From assembly GCA_964652645.1 (NCBI GenBank), contig CAZZCS010000054.1, positions 1 to 16,315 on the forward strand: a stretch of 16,315 nucleotides of DNA, read 5' to 3'. Of this stretch, positions 14,611 through 16,315 are shown one piece after another. Each line of letters starts with the position of its first letter. Positions within the stretch are counted from its first letter, which is position 1. This DNA is from CAZZCS01 sp964652645 (GTDB taxonomy: Bacteria > Cloacimonadota > Cloacimonadia > Cloacimonadales > Cloacimonadaceae). The position numbers were made by a program, and so were the translations under genes. The notes under the pieces are model-generated. The model worked only from the letters and a program-made list of their open reading frames with translations. It was not told the origin of the DNA and searched no databases.

Positions 14611-15348
14611 ATGCCGAAAATTAACGACGCCATTTGGCAGGATTATGACAACAGTGGTCAGATCAAGGAAAAGCTAGGGATAGTCCAGCAATGGATACCA
14701 GACGATGTTCGAAGCATTATAGATGTAGGTTGTGGGAACGGTGTGATATGTAATTCTCTGGCATCCAAATATGATGTTACCGGGATTGATGTTTCTGAGA
14801 CGGCACTAGTCTCGGTGACAACAACCAAAATCTTATGCTCTGCCACTAATATTCCGGTAGCGGATAATAGTTTCGATTTAGCTTTCAGCAGTGAGATGTT
14901 GGAACATCTGAGTGATGATGATTTGACGTTAGCAATCAATGAGATGAAAAGAATAGCCAAAAAATACATCCTGGTATCGGTGCCCAATGAGGAACTATTA
15001 AAACAAACCATGGTAAAGTGTAAGGCATGTAATAGTATCTATCATGCCTATGGCCATCTGCATAGTTTTTCGATCACTAAACTTGCTTCCTACTTTCCCG
15101 GAATGAACATCGAGAAGGTTCTGCGCTTTGGCCCCATAAACAAGGACTACAATCCTTTGCTCCTTTGGATAAAGAATAACTTCGCAGGGCAATACTTCCA
15201 TCCAGTTGCGCCTGTCTTGTGTCCTCAATGTGAGAGTGAGACCTATGTGCTCAGGTCAAACCCGATTTCGAAAATATGTAACCTCATAAATTCTTTGATA
15301 GCAAAGCCAAAGCCGTATTGGCTAATGATCCTGTTCTCAAAATCATAA
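14611..15348 (+). CDS. Class I SAM-dependent methyltransferase with two CxxC pairs
   Basis: A Rossmann-fold methyltransferase of the Methyltransf_11 type, 245 residues, substrate unknown. Motif I is IIDVGCGNG (36-44), the acidic residue ending strand 2 is in VTGIDVS (D60), and the post-motif region includes NSFDLAFSSEMLEHL (86-100) and LVSVPNEE. After the core there are CKAC (137-140), followed by a HAYGHLHSF stretch, and CPQC (204-207), which together could bind zinc. Similar proteins occur in surface-glycan gene sets, so a sugar or lipid-linked substrate is possible but unproven. ATG at 14611 has GAGG five bases upstream. The in-frame ATG at 14596 has none. The gene is visibly more A+T rich than the operons to its left and stands alone, suggesting acquisition. 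Confidence 0.85.
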   Translation: MPKINDAIWQDYDNSGQIKEKLGIVQQWIPDDVRSIIDVGCGNGVICNSLASKYDVTGIDVSETALVSVTTTKILCSATNIPVADNSFDLAFSSEMLEHLSDDDLTLAINEMKRIAKKYILVSVPNEELLKQTMVKCKACNSIYHAYGHLHSFSITKLASYFPGMNIEKVLRFGPINKDYNPLLLWIKNNFAGQYFHPVAPVLCPQCESETYVLRSNPISKICNLINSLIAKPKPYWLMILFSKS

Positions 15349-15349
15349 G

Positions 15350-15374
15350 CTCCAATTGATATCCAATATTGGAG
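15350..15374. repeat. Hairpin just after the methyltransferase gene
   Basis: CTCCAAT (15350-15356) and ATTGGAG (15368-15374) form a perfect 7-bp inverted repeat with an 11-base loop, starting two bases after the stop codon. No T run follows on the plus strand, so it may be a weak terminator or an mRNA 3'-end stabilising stem. Confidence 0.4.
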
Positions 15375-15524
15375 GGGCGTTTACAGTAGCTTCATAGAAG
15401 TCAGCAGTCACACAGTAAAAATTCAATTGATCGATCAGATATTAAGCTCCAAAGCAGCTTGCAACTCACCTTACGTTGTATTCATCAGGGTTGAACTAAT
15501 CACCCCACCATATAGTCATCCGTA

Positions 15525-15609
15525 TATCAGACGTGTATCAAGCGTGTATCAGGCGTGTATCAAGTGTGTTCTCGAACACACCTGATACAGGTATGATACA
15601 GGTGAGATA
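15525..15609. repeat. Phased 11-bp inverted repeat array
   Basis: TATCA occurs at 15525, 15536, 15547 and 15558, exactly 11 bp apart, within units of the form TATCARRCGTG. A central palindrome GTGTGTTC-TC-GAACACAC follows (15564-15581). The inverse element TGATA then occurs at 15583 and 15594, with AGATA at 15605, again 11 bp apart. Every pair is symmetric about 15572.5. The array lies within the 523-base non-coding stretch between the methyltransferase gene and the DUF3795 gene. Its function is unknown. It could be a long imperfect hairpin in RNA, or helically phased protein-binding sites in DNA. Confidence 0.85.
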
Positions 15610-15765
15610 GAGGGAGGATCAAAGGGAGGGGGTGTGTGCTGGATCGGTTATTGCTCTCGAACGGGGGGCTTTCCCGTAACATCGGAATGCTACGATACGG
15701 GGCAGCTCCTGTCCCTGCCAGTCTTTAGTGTTGGTTTGGCCCCGATAGTGGATTACCTTTTATGT

Positions 15766-15871
15766 GACACGCTATTTGCACGTGGCGATTGTATATGTAG
15801 TAGGGGCGAGACGTGGCTCACCCGAATAATATGATACGTTATCTACACGTGGCGATAGTATAGGAGTATGG
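15766..15871 (+). repeat. Imperfect 39-bp direct repeat upstream of the DUF3795 gene
   Basis: Copies at 15766-15804 and 15833-15871 agree at 28 of 39 positions. The core CACGTGGCGAT, followed after one mismatch by GTATA, is nearly identical (16 of 17). The period is 67 bp. The second copy runs into the AGGAG ribosome binding site and up to the start codon of the DUF3795 gene. The related string ACGTGGC also occurs between the copies at about 15811. It could be a duplicated promoter/leader segment or a regulator-binding pair. The remaining DNA from 15610 to 15765 shows nothing I can name. Confidence 0.6.
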
Positions 15872-16156
15872 ATGATAAGCAAATGTGGCGTAATCTGCAA
15901 GTGTGATTGCAAGGCATACCAGACCGAGTGCGAGGGTTGCATTGAACTGGAAGGCAAGGTATCCTGGGCTCCTTTTTATGATCTGGAGCACTGTCCGATC
16001 TACGCCTGCGTGGTGGATAAGGGATTGGAAACCTGTGCCGGATGCGGACTGGCTCCCTGCGAGATCTGGATCAAGACCCGCAATCCCGAGATCAGCGACG
16101 AAGAGTTTGAAGCCGACATCAATTCCCGGCTATCAAATCTGAAAAACCTTCATTAG
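15872..16156 (+). CDS. DUF3795 cysteine-rich protein
   Basis: A 94-residue cysteine-rich protein matching the DUF3795 family, which is common in anaerobes and of unknown function. Nine of its eleven cysteines lie in close pairs or clusters: CGVICKCDC at the N-terminus, CEGC, and CAGCGLAPC. CPIYACV holds the other two. The pattern W..F...CPIYAC...KGLETCAGC...PC..W is the family hallmark. The cysteines suggest a metal (zinc or iron-sulfur) site, which is an inference. The ATG at 15872 has AGGAG five bases upstream. There is no signal peptide, so it is probably cytoplasmic. The C-terminal EISDEEFEADINSRLSNLKN looks helical. It converges with the partial gene to the right, with 15 bases between the stops. 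Confidence 0.88.
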   Translation: MISKCGVICKCDCKAYQTECEGCIELEGKVSWAPFYDLEHCPIYACVVDKGLETCAGCGLAPCEIWIKTRNPEISDEEFEADINSRLSNLKNLH

Positions 16157-16171
16157 GATCTAGGGTCTGCT

Positions 16172-16315
16172 CTAGCGGAGGTGGATGACCTTCCTGGTAA
16201 GAGAGCCAGAGGAGCCTTCAGCGCGGATCAGATAACAGCCTGCGGGTAGCTGGGAGAGGATATCCTCTTTCAGGTGGATCTCCTGTGTTTTGGCGGTGTG
16301 CTGGATAATCTGACT
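16172..16315 (-). CDS. 3' end of a secreted protein with a type IX secretion-like C-terminal sorting domain (partial)
   Basis: Only the last 47 codons lie in the window, open to the right edge. The segment reads as two beta strands and a turn. QEIHLKEDILSQLPAGCYLI is followed by RAEGSSGSLTRKVIHLR and a stop. The pattern LPxGxYxIRxxxxxxxxxRKxxxL is characteristic of type A C-terminal sorting domains that send proteins through the type IX system, in which the tail is removed at the surface. The body of the protein, and so its function, is outside the window. Such tails are abundant in Bacteroidota and in Cloacimonadota. The related FlgD-like Ig fold tail is an alternative with a similar end. 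Confidence 0.75.
   Translation of the reverse strand, partial: SQIIQHTAKTQEIHLKEDILSQLPAGCYLIRAEGSSGSLTRKVIHLR

Noticed and set aside
15525..15609. CRISPR array
   Set aside because: Units are 11 bp without unique spacers and turn into their inverse halfway. No cas gene is present.
15634..15834. A 66-codon plus-strand frame in the repeat-bearing gap
   Set aside because: The start is GTG. The frame runs through the first copy of the direct repeat and has no homologous look, so chance is more likely.

Overview
The window (about 16.3 kb, roughly 50% G+C) looks like chromosomal DNA of a Gram-negative anaerobe, most probably Candidatus Cloacimonadota (Cloacimonas/Syntrophosphaera-like). The case rests on: a C-terminal tail resembling a type IX secretion sorting domain at the right edge; a soluble acyl-CoA carboxyltransferase operon of the kind used in propionate metabolism; a DUF3795 protein; and a sigma-70 with a long non-conserved region. 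The phylum is inferred from gene content and protein style, not from a marker search.

Left half (minus strand, 7606 down to 290): an enlarged macromolecular-synthesis operon. From a TTGACA promoter it runs rpsU, an internal intrinsic terminator, yqeY, cvpA-like, mutS2, dnaG and rpoD, ending at a GC-rich intrinsic terminator. The E. coli core order rpsU-dnaG-rpoD is kept, including a terminator just after rpsU, with three genes inserted. A UPF0173 metal-dependent hydrolase lies upstream on the same strand.

Middle (plus strand, 8564-13703): a tight five-gene unit. It comprises an MmdA/PccB-type carboxyltransferase, a 60-residue MmdE-like small subunit, a pyruvate/oxaloacetate carboxyltransferase fused to a biotin carrier, then pyrR and pyrF, closed by a strong terminator. 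The first three genes together could form a methylmalonyl-CoA:pyruvate transcarboxylase. No membrane decarboxylase subunit is present here.

Right third (13690-16315): a looser, more A+T-rich accessory region. It holds a small exported beta-barrel-like protein whose last codons lie inside the pyrF terminator, about 370 bp with overlapping decayed-looking reading frames, a SAM methyltransferase with two CxxC pairs, and about 520 bp of non-coding DNA. That non-coding stretch carries a precisely phased 11-bp inverted repeat array and a 39-bp direct repeat. It is followed by a DUF3795 gene and the 3' end of a secreted-protein gene. The phased array is the most unusual structure in the window.
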